A program made the translations under genes and the position numbers. A DNA stretch of 64,000 nt, taken from NCBI GenBank assembly GCA_903850335.1, contig CAINLJ010000260.1, forward strand, positions 1-64,000, in the 5' to 3' direction. This DNA is from an uncultured Bacteroidia bacterium (GTDB lineage: Bacteria; Bacteroidota; Bacteroidia; Bacteroidales; Prolixibacteraceae). This document shows, one piece after another, positions 1 to 9,272 of this stretch; position 1 is the first letter of the stretch, and the number at the start of each line of letters is the position of its first letter. The notes below the pieces were generated by a model. It saw nothing but the letters and a program-made list of their open reading frames with translations. It made no database searches and was not told the DNA's origin.

Positions 1-97
1 CAACTGCCTGAAAGGCAGGACAAAATCAATCTTTCAGAAAATATCGTTCATCGATTTCAATACCGTTTATGTCTTTGTCCTGCCTTTCAGGCAGTTG
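1..97. repeat. Inverted repeat at the left window edge
   Basis: Bases 1-24 and 74-97 are perfect reverse complements (24 bases each, 49 apart). Each arm also holds a small palindrome, CTGCCT-nnn-AGGCAG. The right arm belongs to the segment repeated at 9131-9233. The left arm touches the window edge, so the true extent is unknown. It may be a hairpin or the trace of a mobile or decayed element. Confidence 0.7.
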
Positions 98-303
98 TTG
101 GTTCGTATATGTTTTTCGCGCAGGTCGTTGACCATGCGGTTATGAAAATCCTGACTTTTCAAGTCAACGGATAGAGTCTTTCTCAAAATTATAATATCCG
201 GGATTTCCCTTTTGTTTTGTAAGTGGCTCTTTTTTTTAGCCCTCACAAAAGATGCTATTTGAAAGAGATTTTTCCCATACGAAACGTCATGAAGCCAAGA
301 CAT
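26..303 (-). pseudogene. Decayed gene remnant sharing its 3' part with 9131-9233
   Basis: An open frame of 78 codons runs from 303 to 67 on the minus strand. Its distal part, with LSVDLKSQDFHNRMVNDLR, matches the minus-strand reading of 9131-9233. Between bases 97 and about 120 this copy carries two more bases than the other one. The frame therefore ends in NCLKGRTKT, whereas a shifted reading gives QLPERQDKDINGIEIDERY and stops at 26-28. I take this as a frameshifted remnant of a short gene present twice in the window. I do not recognise the family. It could still be a short expressed protein. Confidence 0.4.
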
Positions 304-341
304 ATATTTTTAATCTTCTCTACTGCAAATTTGCCGTATTG

Positions 342-1580
342 CTATTTCGTAAAAGCTGATTTAATCTGATCAACTGAGACTCCTAAAACCTTTGTTGAAA
401 TCAGGCTCAATTTTGATTCATCCCCAACAAAATGTAAAATTCGCTGAGTATGTGTCAGACTTTCTCCCGGAGCCAGAAAAGCGGCAGGTGATGAACTCTC
501 GATTTCATAAAACGGACCCATCTGAGTTCCATTCGCTAAAGGTCCATCGTTATACGAATTGATCACATCGCCTTTAAATGGTTCCTTCTGAATTTCCCAA
601 AGCTGATTAATATATCCGGAATTGGTGGTTGGTTTTGTAAACTGAAGTATTGTCAGCATGTGACGACTGGCATCATAGCTTCCTGCAAAAGTTGTAGCAC
701 GTTTATCAGAAAGTCCGAGCTTACTTCGATGCTTACCGTCGACTTTAAAATAGAGTATGCCGTTGCCAATTTTAATTCTGTCGGCAGGTATTTCCCCGAA
801 ATAGTTCGTTGTTGCTATTTTCCCGGGATCTTTCTCTTCACTTTGAATGTATGGTATTGCAACAACACCACTCTCTGATGGGGTAAGCATTGCAAGCATC
901 CAGATATTTATGGTTCCCTTCTCACGTGTCCAGCATTCAGTACCTGAGTTTGTCAGGGTATTTATAGTTTCAAATCCTACCCATTTAATAGCTGTATCCA
1001 CTGCAATTCCCGAATTTTTAGTCAGATCATCTGTTGATAATAATTTGACCTGACGGCTTAGAGATACCTTAAAAGATGTGCCTGAGAAGTTTTGTAATGA
1101 AAGTTCTTTTTTTAGTGAAACACTGTTTCGATCTTTCGAGATCAGAGACCAAGGCTCACTATCCAACCCGGACGGCGTTTGCCAGTTGTCAAAGACCATC
1201 TTAGCCCCGGGTTTAAAGAATATTGAATACTGTCCACCTTCCGGTCCAAGCCACATACGATCTTCACCACCATATGCATTGATATGTGTTGCGATGGAAT
1301 CGGAACTCAGGGCCTTATAATTGATCCATCCCGAACTGCTTCCGGCTAATCCGTTTGCAGTGCTTGTAAAAACTTTCCCCTGATATTTTGGCGAGACAAT
1401 AACCTGGGCATCCCCATTTTTTAAGACAATAACACTATCTTTTGTTTGAAGAAACCGGAGATCATAACCAAAAGATCCTTTTTCATACTGAGGAGTTTTC
1501 TGTTCTTTTTTTGTGTTTAAGCCACAGTTGCAGAGCAGGATCGAAAGAATTAGAGCGTTAAGTAATGGATTTAGTTTCAT
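342..1580 (-). CDS. DUF6786-like lipoprotein
   Basis: The product is an exported protein of about 412 residues. It begins with a hydrophobic signal and a Cys-containing segment (ILLCNCG) that fits a lipoprotein signal, so it is probably anchored in the cell envelope. The body is all-beta in character, and the motif GGEDRMWLGPEGGQ resembles the DUF6786 family of Bacteroidota, which I associate with galactose-mutarotase-like folds. The activity is unknown. I prefer the second Met (1580) because MKLNPLLNALILSILL is a clean signal start; the upstream Met at 1589 is the alternative. It is the last gene of the minus-strand block with GH116, GH29 and GH172 genes, so a role in handling the sugars they release is an inference from context. 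Confidence 0.7.
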   Translation of the reverse strand: MKLNPLLNALILSILLCNCGLNTKKEQKTPQYEKGSFGYDLRFLQTKDSVIVLKNGDAQVIVSPKYQGKVFTSTANGLAGSSSGWINYKALSSDSIATHINAYGGEDRMWLGPEGGQYSIFFKPGAKMVFDNWQTPSGLDSEPWSLISKDRNSVSLKKELSLQNFSGTSFKVSLSRQVKLLSTDDLTKNSGIAVDTAIKWVGFETINTLTNSGTECWTREKGTINIWMLAMLTPSESGVVAIPYIQSEEKDPGKIATTNYFGEIPADRIKIGNGILYFKVDGKHRSKLGLSDKRATTFAGSYDASRHMLTILQFTKPTTNSGYINQLWEIQKEPFKGDVINSYNDGPLANGTQMGPFYEIESSSPAAFLAPGESLTHTQRILHFVGDESKLSLISTKVLGVSVDQIKSAFTK

Positions 1581-1631
1581 GATAAACATTTAGATATTTT
1601 AGTAATTGACTTTTTGGATACAAATTCGGAT

Positions 1632-4151
1632 TTATTTTATACTGAACAGCTGACTCTCATTCGGTTTTATCAGGAGGTTTTTGAGTTTTACAGAACCTAA
1701 TTCAGCAAGCGAAAATCTTGATAGTTCCAGCTGTCCTGATAATACTGTTAAAAAAGCTTGTCTTCCAGTTACTATACATGTTCCCCAGGCATAACCGTTA
1801 CTCCAGAAATAAGTGCCAGGATTCGAAGTAAACGTCATTGACTTTTCTACACCGGAATAATGAAAGCCGGTTAATGTCAGATGTGCCGACCATGCTGCCA
1901 TTGCCCGTCCATAATGATGACCACATTCTGCTTCATCAAACGGACTTCTCTTCCTGCCATCATATCGGTTGCGTATATTAGTGATACATTTTAACCCATT
2001 TTCAGTTTGTCCTTCCTGAAGCATTCCAATTGCTGCAACATATTCAAACCCGGTCATGACTTCGGTAAAATAGGGGAATGGATTTACAGGTCTTGTTTTA
2101 GGATAGGAAGCCATTAACAGGGCCGCCTCATCTCCTAAGGCAAAACTTCTGAAATTATTGAAATGATCCGACAAGTCAGACTGATAATTATACTTCATTA
2201 TGCTTTGAAGTGTCTTGGCTATGTTCTCTTTTTTTACGAGGTACCCCAATCCACAAACTTTTGCCAGATACTGACCTACTAACTGGTCGACCAGACATCC
2301 TTCGCCCAGTTGATAATCCGGATTACCATAATCTGCCGAACCCATTCCGACAAGCTGTTCTTTTGGGATATCTTCTTTCTTAGGTACCATAAGTTTGTGG
2401 ATGTAATATTCTCCGTTGAACAGGTTTTCGTCTGTCCATTTACTGCCGCTTTCAAATAACTTGCGGCATTTAGATGCCATTTCTTTGTCTTTCATATAAA
2501 TGGCCATTTCTTCCATTGCGCGTAACGCACCGAGATACCATATTGTCATCTGTGGATTTGGCCCGTAATATTCCACGTCCATTGTATTATGCTGAACCCC
2601 TTCGAGAACACCATCCTGATCGGCATCCCATCCACCTTTTTGCCAGGCATAGCTTAGGGCGCTTTTCCCTTTTGGATAGAGTTTCCTTAGAAAATTGTCA
2701 TCTCCTGATAATTGCCAGTCACGATATAATTTAATTATGCATCCCATCTGTCCGTCGGCTGCAACCTTTGCCCATTTAGGAATGCTGTCGAGTGGTAATT
2801 TGACCCTGAAGCTCATAAGACCATTGTCGGTCGTCGCAATGCCAAATTCGATGTTTCGCATGGATCTGGCAAGGTCGCCAAAAAGAAAGGCAGTCGTAGT
2901 CTCATAATTCCAGACGTGGGTACACGATCCGAAGCAGCATCCCTCATGGTTATTACATCCTTCCCATCCGAAGAAGTTACCGTCCGAAAGACGAAAGCAA
3001 GTCTGCGACCTCAATGTACTCACATTAAAGAGTGCTGCCTCTTTTACGGCTTCGGGAAGATCACTTTTGCAGAATGAGTTAACAAAGTTGATTGTTTTTT
3101 CCTCGAGGTCAGGGAGTTTGGGGTTACTCTTGGCCGCTGCATCCCAGGCTCCTGAATATTGAGTCGCATAGTAATTCTTTAATGGAGCTTCTGACCAGGC
3201 TGTTCTGTTTGGGAAATACCAGGTTAACAAATACCGGATTGTCTTCGTGGCATGTGCCGGTAAAAGATCGCTTACGGCCAGAGATGCCATAGGTTTGTCG
3301 GATTCGTTATCTGTGCGGTTTTCAAGCTTTCCGTCTGCCGATAGATCGTCCCAGAAATCGAGCATAGAAGAGCCCCATCGCTCAGGCAGCCATGCTGTTC
3401 GGTATGATAAACTTCCCGTTGAGGGAGTTGTAAGTGCCATTTCACCCCATTGATCCAATTTCTTGTCTACTCCCTCCGATGTGAACAGGATGCCCTTCAA
3501 TCCGTCTTTGGAGAAATATGAATTCTTGTTTTTAATTGATTTTCCATTGATGCCGTCTTCTCCAATAAAGTTTTGCATTGTACCACAAAGACTAAATAGT
3601 ACCTCCTTATCTGACGTATTTGTAAGTTCAAAATCGAGCACAGCCATTGGGATACTGCTATTGTCAATATCGCCCGGAATCAGCGGATTAAAGGACTTAA
3701 TCCTTACTTTTACAGGGATCTGCGGAGTACTCAGGTTTACCTGACCAAAGGGATAAGCTGCGTCGAAAGATGAGGATTTAAAGCGTGGTAGTCCATGGTT
3801 TGTTGCCACGGCCCCCATAAAACCCTCATAAAGGTAGAAAGGCACTTGTCCTTCGAGGAGTCTCAGGTCTTTCTTACCTTCAAAATTGGTATATAAAGTA
3901 AAGAAAGTGGAGTTCTCTCTTCCCGAACCCGGGTTATATCCTTTTGCGGGAGTATTCATAATCTCAACATCCTGAAGATTGCCGCGTCCGCCCATTGAAA
4001 TAGTTCCAGTGCCTATTCCACCGATTGGCATAGCGATTTTATAGGTATGTTCAAGATCATAGCTCTTCAAAACGGGCCATTCGGAGGCAGTACTAAAATT
4101 AGCCATGCTGGCAAGTACCAAAACAAAGAAGAAGGAAATTTTGAATTTCAT
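1632..4151 (-). CDS. GH116-type glycoside hydrolase (glucosylceramidase-like)
   Basis: The product (839 residues) starts with a Sec signal (MKFKISFFFVLVLASMANFSTAS). An N-terminal beta-sandwich region carries GGIGTGTISMGGRGNLQD, and a C-terminal (alpha/alpha)6 barrel carries CTHVWNYETT (Glu417) and HNTMDVEYYGPN (Asp525). This is the architecture of GH116, whose members include beta-glucosidases, beta-xylosidases and human GBA2. By position, Glu417 and Asp525 are my candidates for nucleophile and acid/base. The substrate cannot be read from sequence. The gene lies 19 bases after the GH29 gene and 51 before the lipoprotein gene, so all probably share one transcript. It is probably periplasmic. 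Confidence 0.85.
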   Translation of the reverse strand: MKFKISFFFVLVLASMANFSTASEWPVLKSYDLEHTYKIAMPIGGIGTGTISMGGRGNLQDVEIMNTPAKGYNPGSGRENSTFFTLYTNFEGKKDLRLLEGQVPFYLYEGFMGAVATNHGLPRFKSSSFDAAYPFGQVNLSTPQIPVKVRIKSFNPLIPGDIDNSSIPMAVLDFELTNTSDKEVLFSLCGTMQNFIGEDGINGKSIKNKNSYFSKDGLKGILFTSEGVDKKLDQWGEMALTTPSTGSLSYRTAWLPERWGSSMLDFWDDLSADGKLENRTDNESDKPMASLAVSDLLPAHATKTIRYLLTWYFPNRTAWSEAPLKNYYATQYSGAWDAAAKSNPKLPDLEEKTINFVNSFCKSDLPEAVKEAALFNVSTLRSQTCFRLSDGNFFGWEGCNNHEGCCFGSCTHVWNYETTTAFLFGDLARSMRNIEFGIATTDNGLMSFRVKLPLDSIPKWAKVAADGQMGCIIKLYRDWQLSGDDNFLRKLYPKGKSALSYAWQKGGWDADQDGVLEGVQHNTMDVEYYGPNPQMTIWYLGALRAMEEMAIYMKDKEMASKCRKLFESGSKWTDENLFNGEYYIHKLMVPKKEDIPKEQLVGMGSADYGNPDYQLGEGCLVDQLVGQYLAKVCGLGYLVKKENIAKTLQSIMKYNYQSDLSDHFNNFRSFALGDEAALLMASYPKTRPVNPFPYFTEVMTGFEYVAAIGMLQEGQTENGLKCITNIRNRYDGRKRSPFDEAECGHHYGRAMAAWSAHLTLTGFHYSGVEKSMTFTSNPGTYFWSNGYAWGTCIVTGRQAFLTVLSGQLELSRFSLAELGSVKLKNLLIKPNESQLFSIK

Positions 4152-4170
4152 AATTGATGAAGGTTTAATT

Positions 4171-5535
4171 TTAAAGTTTTTCAGGATAGCATGCCAAACT
4201 TCGGATTAACGGTAATCCGTCAGATTTTGTAATTGTCAACTTTACGGCATCGAAGAATCCCCTAATGTTCTCAATTCGCTTATGTCCTACACTGGTTCCC
4301 TTCGAAAGGTTTTCCCATTTCCCATTTGTCAATCCTGAAAGTTCATATTGCCTGATCCTTTCACCGCCGGAAATATCTTCCATGATTACGACTGATGTAA
4401 TCATTTGCAATGATTTAAATTTAACAATGAGATTATTACCCTCACCCGAAGCAGTGCCAACAGGATTAGAATAATCTCTGGAAATCCTTTCGCCAAATTC
4501 GGCAAGCCTTTTTACATCAGGGTCAGGAACGAGGCCCCTGTCGTCGACAACAATACCCAGAAGCATGTTTGTATTGCGTCCAACACTTTTGCAATATTTA
4601 TCTTTGAGCTCTGTCAGGCTCCGTAATTGGTCATCCTGATCCTTGTGCCAGAACCAGCCTCCCTGAAATGAAGAGTTTCGTCGCATCGGAAAATCTGATT
4701 CACCCGGGCACCAAAACAGTCCGTAGGGATTTCCGTTTAATCCTTTTATTTCGATCACTCCTGATGCCGATGTTGTTGAATCGGCCCTGGCCCAACACGG
4801 ATAAGGTGCCACTCCTTCCTCATTACCAACCCATCTTATATTGTTTTCATAACCGTAAGGGCCTTGAAAGGCAATGGCTTCAGGCTGATATTTCTTTAAC
4901 ATCGCAAGAACATCAAATCCTCCTTTTTCAGGAGGGAGAACACCGCCATCGAACCATACTTCGGATAATGATCCATATTCAGACCAAAGTTCCGTAAGCT
5001 GGGTCTTTACAATGTCGTTGTATTTTTTCTGTTCATCGATATTTCCTGAGACTACTTTCCCCGGATTATCCACTTTCAGATATCCGTTGGCCGTTGTACT
5101 GGCATAAATTCCGGGTTTAAGTCCGTATTTGCGGCAAGAAGCAATAAAATCTTTAACGATATCACCTTTCCCATTTCTCCATGGTGTGTTCTTTACGCTG
5201 TAAGGGTGTGCCTTCGTCGGCCACAAACTAAATCCACTGCAATGTTTTGCAACGAGTACGGCATAGGTGGCCCCAGCTGACTGTGCAGCCTTTATCCACT
5301 GATCTGTATCCAGTTCTTTGGGATTGAATACAGACAGAGCAGGATGATAATTCCAGTCTTTTCGGAAGTCGTATCCAGGCTCGAATACAGGCATGTCGAA
5401 GTGGATTAGCACTCCGATTTCAGAATCTGCCCATTTCACCTGGGCTTTGGAAGGTAAAACACTGCTATTGGTCTGTCCGGATACTATTGAAAAACAGGCA
5501 CAGCAGATTAATGTGAGGACTTTAATTATTTTCAT
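4171..5535 (-). CDS. GH29 alpha-L-fucosidase
   Basis: The product is an exported GH29 enzyme of about 454 residues. The catalytic barrel starts at VKWADSEIGVLIHF and includes KHCSGFSLWPT. The predicted nucleophile is in SEVWFDGG (Asp196 from this start). The last 100 residues, with TSVVIMEDISGGERIRQYEL, look like an F5/8-type (CBM32-like) beta-sandwich. I chose Met at 5535 because it opens a good signal peptide (MKIIKVLTLICCACFSIVSG) and lies one base past the stop of the GH172 gene (5537). A Met 14 codons upstream would overlap that gene. GH29 enzymes release terminal alpha-L-fucose by retaining hydrolysis. Confidence 0.87.
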   Translation of the reverse strand: MKIIKVLTLICCACFSIVSGQTNSSVLPSKAQVKWADSEIGVLIHFDMPVFEPGYDFRKDWNYHPALSVFNPKELDTDQWIKAAQSAGATYAVLVAKHCSGFSLWPTKAHPYSVKNTPWRNGKGDIVKDFIASCRKYGLKPGIYASTTANGYLKVDNPGKVVSGNIDEQKKYNDIVKTQLTELWSEYGSLSEVWFDGGVLPPEKGGFDVLAMLKKYQPEAIAFQGPYGYENNIRWVGNEEGVAPYPCWARADSTTSASGVIEIKGLNGNPYGLFWCPGESDFPMRRNSSFQGGWFWHKDQDDQLRSLTELKDKYCKSVGRNTNMLLGIVVDDRGLVPDPDVKRLAEFGERISRDYSNPVGTASGEGNNLIVKFKSLQMITSVVIMEDISGGERIRQYELSGLTNGKWENLSKGTSVGHKRIENIRGFFDAVKLTITKSDGLPLIRSLACYPEKL

Positions 5536-5536
5536 A

Positions 5537-6841
5537 TTATTTTTTAGGACGGATAACTTTAAAGACACGTTTTTCAAGATTCTTCAGTCTGATTTCCGCA
5601 GATGGCAATGGAGGCAGATTATTTTCAGGTCTGTCGAGGTAAAAATAAGCAGTCGCAGACACATCATCACTCCTGTAGTAATTGGTTGCTGTCACAGGAA
5701 ATTCGGCGTCCTCCAGTTTAGGAGGGTTTTCTTCGTCGAGTAAACGTCTCTGAAAGGTTTTCTTCCCATCTTTTCCCAATAACCAAACTGGGATTACTAC
5801 TCCTCCCCTGGATTTTATCTTCAGGAGCTGGTTTTTATCTGCGCTTCCCATTTGCTGGATAGTAACCTTGCAGTCTTTGTGAAAATATACGGGATCGACG
5901 ATATGATAACGATAAAAAGAATATATATCACTGTCACGATCTGAGATCAGTGACCCATAATGTCGTGAGGCATAAATGCCTTGTCCCCAGCCTGAACCAA
6001 TGTAATCCTCCGTTCCTGTTCCTACTAAAGATGGATGTTCCTGGTCACCGTCAAGGAATATTTTGGCTTCACCTTCACCAAACCAGGTGCCACGATAGAC
6101 TGAATTTCCGATAACTCCTATGTTTGCCCCAAGGTACCTTCCAGTACCTTCTATCTTAGGTAATATTTCGTATGCAACACCTGGTGTAGTTTGAAGGTTT
6201 CTGTTCCAAAAGGCATGGAAATACATGGCGTCATCCGGAATCTTATCTACCTCCGTGTAATTAATATCATACCAGATCCACACTTCTTCGGTTGATTCAT
6301 TTGTAATTGTTATAAGAGCTGATCTGCGATAAGGCATTGGAATTGTGAAGTTGAATGACCGTGCCTCAGGGCTTGAGAAGAGTGCATTATCGTAACTTGT
6401 GATTAATCCAAGGCCGATGCCAAAGAAGTCTCCGATTGGTGCTGAGACGGCAGGTTTTTTAGCACCATCCCAATACATATCGATACGAACGGCTCTTCGC
6501 TGGACAGGGTTAATTCCAATAGTCCCACTGAGCCACATACGGTTAATTATACCGGCACCTTTTATATCAAAAAGTATTTTCTTCTCTCCTGGTTGTACAA
6601 TAAAAAAGGCATTTCCCTTTCCTCCTTTGTTGGTTAATGCTCCTTTACCCTTTTCACCTGTCGGATTTTCCGGACTCACCCAATGAGTTTTAACGGCGGC
6701 AGGAGGGGCTTTGAATAACTCATTTTGGCTTGAGATCGTCCATTTATTTTCTGATTTGATCCGCACACGATTGCAACTAATCTGGGTGGTTGCAATCACA
6801 AATAAGAGAAGGCATGAAATTATGGAATTAGTTCTTTTCAT
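5537..6841 (-). CDS. GH172 (DUF2961) glycoside hydrolase, lipoprotein
   Basis: The product (434 residues) has a lipoprotein signal with lipobox QISC near residue 23. The rest matches DUF2961/GH172: GAGIINRMWLSGT, the strand RAVRIDMYWDG, and GTGTEDYIGSGWG with the conserved Glu278. Known GH172 enzymes act on difructose dianhydride, D-arabinan and related furanosides; the substrate here is not predictable. It is the first gene of the block that continues into GH29, GH116 and the DUF6786-like gene. The 118 bases upstream contain a TACTTTTA element (6868-6875, minus), a near match to the Bacteroidota -7 consensus. Confidence 0.85.
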   Translation of the reverse strand: MKRTNSIISCLLLFVIATTQISCNRVRIKSENKWTISSQNELFKAPPAAVKTHWVSPENPTGEKGKGALTNKGGKGNAFFIVQPGEKKILFDIKGAGIINRMWLSGTIGINPVQRRAVRIDMYWDGAKKPAVSAPIGDFFGIGLGLITSYDNALFSSPEARSFNFTIPMPYRRSALITITNESTEEVWIWYDINYTEVDKIPDDAMYFHAFWNRNLQTTPGVAYEILPKIEGTGRYLGANIGVIGNSVYRGTWFGEGEAKIFLDGDQEHPSLVGTGTEDYIGSGWGQGIYASRHYGSLISDRDSDIYSFYRYHIVDPVYFHKDCKVTIQQMGSADKNQLLKIKSRGGVVIPVWLLGKDGKKTFQRRLLDEENPPKLEDAEFPVTATNYYRSDDVSATAYFYLDRPENNLPPLPSAEIRLKNLEKRVFKVIRPKK

Positions 6842-7254
6842 GATTCGATGGATTTGTTTGATTGTGCTAAAAGTAGTAAAATGTTTGCAATCCTTTGGGC
6901 AGGATAATGCTTTTGGAGCTGTAGATTTTATCAGTTAATCCTGATTAAAAGAAAAACACTATTTAATCCGACAAGTGAAGGGTTACCAGTCTTCTGGTCC
7001 AATAGGCGTGATTCAATATCTAATTGTAGATGTAAAATTCTTATAATATTTAATTCTCTTTCTTTCAGATTTATTTTATCAAATAACGGAATATTTTTGA
7101 TGAAGAACCTTTTTAAAAGATACCTTGTTAAAATCTTCTGTAAAAATTAGATTTTTCACCTCATTTAAGTTCCTTTATCAGTTCAGTCTTTTTAGTCGAT
7201 ATTTTCTTCCTCAATTTTTGAAGATTATACGGATGAAACTGAATACTCTCATTT
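6842..7254. other. Gene-free AT-rich stretch
   Basis: I see no convincing gene here. The stretch is AT-rich and must hold the promoter of the GH172 block near 6842-6900 on the minus strand. An open frame at 7161-7409 reaches into it, but it overlaps the small secreted-protein gene in another frame and has no recognisable features. Confidence 0.5.
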
Positions 7255-7587
7255 TTATGAGTCTGAACTTGTTCTCGGCACCAAGGAATAATTTGATTTT
7301 GAAACTTCTCTGTCAAAAACCCAAATGCTATGATGATTCTTTGGTCTACCAGTGAATACTTCGTCAGCAACGAACTCGTTTTGACTTTTACCAAATTTGT
7401 AATTAACAATATTTAAATAATTCTTTCTCCACATTGTAGCTTGCAAGCTTTCTCCTATTTGCTCTAATTTGCTTTTTTCAAAATTCAGAATCCAGGTCCC
7501 GCTAAAATTTGGAGTCTGGGCAAATCCATGAGAATCAACAACAATTAGTACTAATAGTGTCAAAAAATATTTTAATAGTATTTTCAT
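7255..7587 (-). CDS. Small secreted protein of unknown function
   Basis: The product is 110 residues with a clear signal peptide (MKILLKYFLTLLVLIVVDSHGFAQ). The mature start, TPNFSGTWILNFEKSKL, resembles the opening strand of small lipocalin-like or FSGTW-type secreted proteins of Bacteroidota. Those I recall are longer than this, so the 3' end may be truncated or frameshifted. I cannot prove this, because the overlapping frame below it has no recognisable continuation. It stands alone upstream of the gap before the GH172 gene. Confidence 0.45.
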   Translation of the reverse strand: MKILLKYFLTLLVLIVVDSHGFAQTPNFSGTWILNFEKSKLEQIGESLQATMWRKNYLNIVNYKFGKSQNEFVADEVFTGRPKNHHSIWVFDREVSKSNYSLVPRTSSDS

Positions 7588-7648
7588 TTGTCAAAATTTA
7601 ATTGTCTGTGAAAATTGTTTTGGTGGCAGTAGGTTTCTCCTCAACTTT

Positions 7649-8659
7649 CTATTTTTCATGTTGTTTGACTTTCAACCATTCTCTAATTCTTTCAAATGAT
7701 TCTGGACTGCTTACAAGGTTTAAATGTTTTACGTTATCTAAAATTTCTGTCTTAACAAACCTATTTGCAGGTTCAAATGCAAGTTGAAATTGTTCTGGAT
7801 AAAAACTTTCATCTTGTTTCCCTACTAAAACTAAACATGGAATACTTATGTCTTTTATGTTCTGTCTATAATTTTCAGGAGTAAAATTGATTGTCATACG
7901 AAACGAGTAAGAAGGAACTTGCAGCTTGTCAATATAAGCTTCAGGCAAATTGAAAAACAAAACAGGTAGCCCATTCAACATTCGTATCCCAAGGTTGTTT
8001 AACAATGACAATCCAATAATTCTTTTGAGTGCCACAGTTACCCATCCGCCACTATTTGGCCTAACGGTTGGTGCGTCATATCCTAAATAGGGTGCAAGCA
8101 TAATTGCTTTGTCAACTTTTGTGTTTTTTGGATTACCAATAAATCTTAAAACAAAACCTCCACCAGATGAATGTCCTGCTAAAATAATTTGTTTCGCACC
8201 GAGACTTTGCCTACTGTACTTGATCAAATCCTCCATGTCGTTTTCGAGCTGTCCAATATAATCAATGTCTCCTCTTTTCCCACTGTTTTCTCCATGACCT
8301 CTCAAATCAGGCGTCAGGACGGTAGCAATATTGGATTCTGATATTGAATTGGCCAAACTCGCCAAATATCTACTTTCAGAACCTGAACCATGTATCAAAA
8401 TCAATATATCTTTATTCTCACTCTTATAAATTCTACTAAAGAGCTCACAACCATCCCGGGTTTTAATCCACTGTTTATTGCCAAGCTCTGAGCTTTTTGC
8501 ATTTTTCTCTATAGAACTGTAATCATAGTTTTTAATTTCCTTTTTCCCTGGTATCGGCCAGTAAATAAGAACAAGGCAAATTAATGCATAGATAACGCAA
8601 GTTGTTAATAAAGATATTGCGATCCGTTTTTTGATTTTAGTCCAAGTCGTCTTTTGCAT
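7649..8659 (-). CDS. Membrane-anchored alpha/beta hydrolase
   Basis: The product (336 residues) begins with a membrane segment (about residues 12-33), followed by an alpha/beta hydrolase domain of the serine-aminopeptidase/lysophospholipase type. The oxyanion loop is LIHGSGSES, the nucleophile is Ser164 in GHSSGGG, and GKQDESF and VKHLNL supply the expected Asp and His. The substrate is unknown. A short secreted-protein gene lies 61 bases downstream on the same strand. No regulatory site was found upstream. Confidence 0.8.
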   Translation of the reverse strand: MQKTTWTKIKKRIAISLLTTCVIYALICLVLIYWPIPGKKEIKNYDYSSIEKNAKSSELGNKQWIKTRDGCELFSRIYKSENKDILILIHGSGSESRYLASLANSISESNIATVLTPDLRGHGENSGKRGDIDYIGQLENDMEDLIKYSRQSLGAKQIILAGHSSGGGFVLRFIGNPKNTKVDKAIMLAPYLGYDAPTVRPNSGGWVTVALKRIIGLSLLNNLGIRMLNGLPVLFFNLPEAYIDKLQVPSYSFRMTINFTPENYRQNIKDISIPCLVLVGKQDESFYPEQFQLAFEPANRFVKTEILDNVKHLNLVSSPESFERIREWLKVKQHEK

Positions 8660-8782
8660 TCTCGTTATTTTTTAGCAGGAGGGTGTAGAAATAAATACAA
8701 TAAGTGTATCGAAAATGAGAATAAGCGCAATTTGGTTACAATTTAAAAACAGGGAATCAAAGTTCCTTTCAGGAGTTTTTTA

Positions 8783-9050
8783 TTAATCAATCCTTTCACT
8801 TTGCTGATATAAAACCTCCGGATCAAAATCTGCTTCATTGTCCCATTCGATTGAATCAAAAGTAGTCTTTAAAGCTTCAGAATATCATTTCAGCTATCGG
8901 GTCATTAATATAGATGATTTGATCCTTCATAAATGAAATACTACCATTCCGAAAGACCATTTGGTGCTTCATAAATGAAATACTACCATTGCGAAAGACC
9001 ATTTGGTGATTAATAATTGATATAGTACCCTTCCGAAAGACGATTTATCA
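8783..9050 (-). pseudogene. Decayed small gene with in-frame tandem duplication
   Basis: On the minus strand, three 42-base units (9050-8925) read in frame as 14-residue repeats: IVFRKGTISIIN, HQMVFRNGSISFMK, HQMVFRNGSISFMK. They continue into DQIIYINDPIAEMIF and then a TGA stop. A change of frame there gives SEALKTTFDSIEWDNEADF..., ending at 8783. That tail resembles the C-terminus of DUF2442-like small proteins, but it is too short to be sure. Intact, the downstream part would be a protein of roughly 50 residues. Confidence 0.4.
8925..9050. repeat. Three 42-base tandem repeats
   Basis: Units are 8925-8966, 8967-9008 and 9009-9050. Units 1 and 2 differ at one base in 42. Units 2 and 3 match at 30 of 42 by my count. 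Flanking 42-base windows on both sides (8883-8924, 9051-9092) still match at about half their positions, so the array may once have been longer. The unit length is a multiple of three and reads in frame on the minus strand. Confidence 0.85.
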
Positions 9051-9130
9051 ATTAAAAACAATCATTTGGCGTCTCCGGAATCAAATATTTTACTTAAAAA
9101 TCATCATTTATCGTTTAATAAAGCAAATTT

Positions 9131-9233
9131 ATGTTTTTGTCCTGCCTTCCAGGCAGTTGGTAGTTCGTTAGTGTTTTCCGCAGGTCGTTGACCATGCGGT
9201 TATGAAAATCCTGACTTTTCAAGTCAGCGGATA
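9131..9233. repeat. Second copy of the segment at 69-173
   Basis: The central part, CGTTGACCATGCGGTTATG and the bases after it, is the same in both copies, and the flanks differ by scattered changes. On the minus strand it reads ...LSADLKSQDFHNRMVNDLRKTLTNY... with a nearby upstream stop. It is therefore probably a 3' gene fragment rather than a transposon end. Confidence 0.75.
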
Positions 9234-9272
9234 ACACCTTAAGAATTGTATGTTATTAACAATAAAAAGCTT

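Noticed and set aside
7161..7409. Separate small gene below the secreted-protein gene
   Set aside because: It overlaps the 7255-7587 frame by 155 bases, has no signal or domain, and is not a clear continuation of that protein.
8925..9050. CRISPR array
   Set aside because: The 42-base units are contiguous without spacers, drift in sequence, and read in frame. There are no cas genes.
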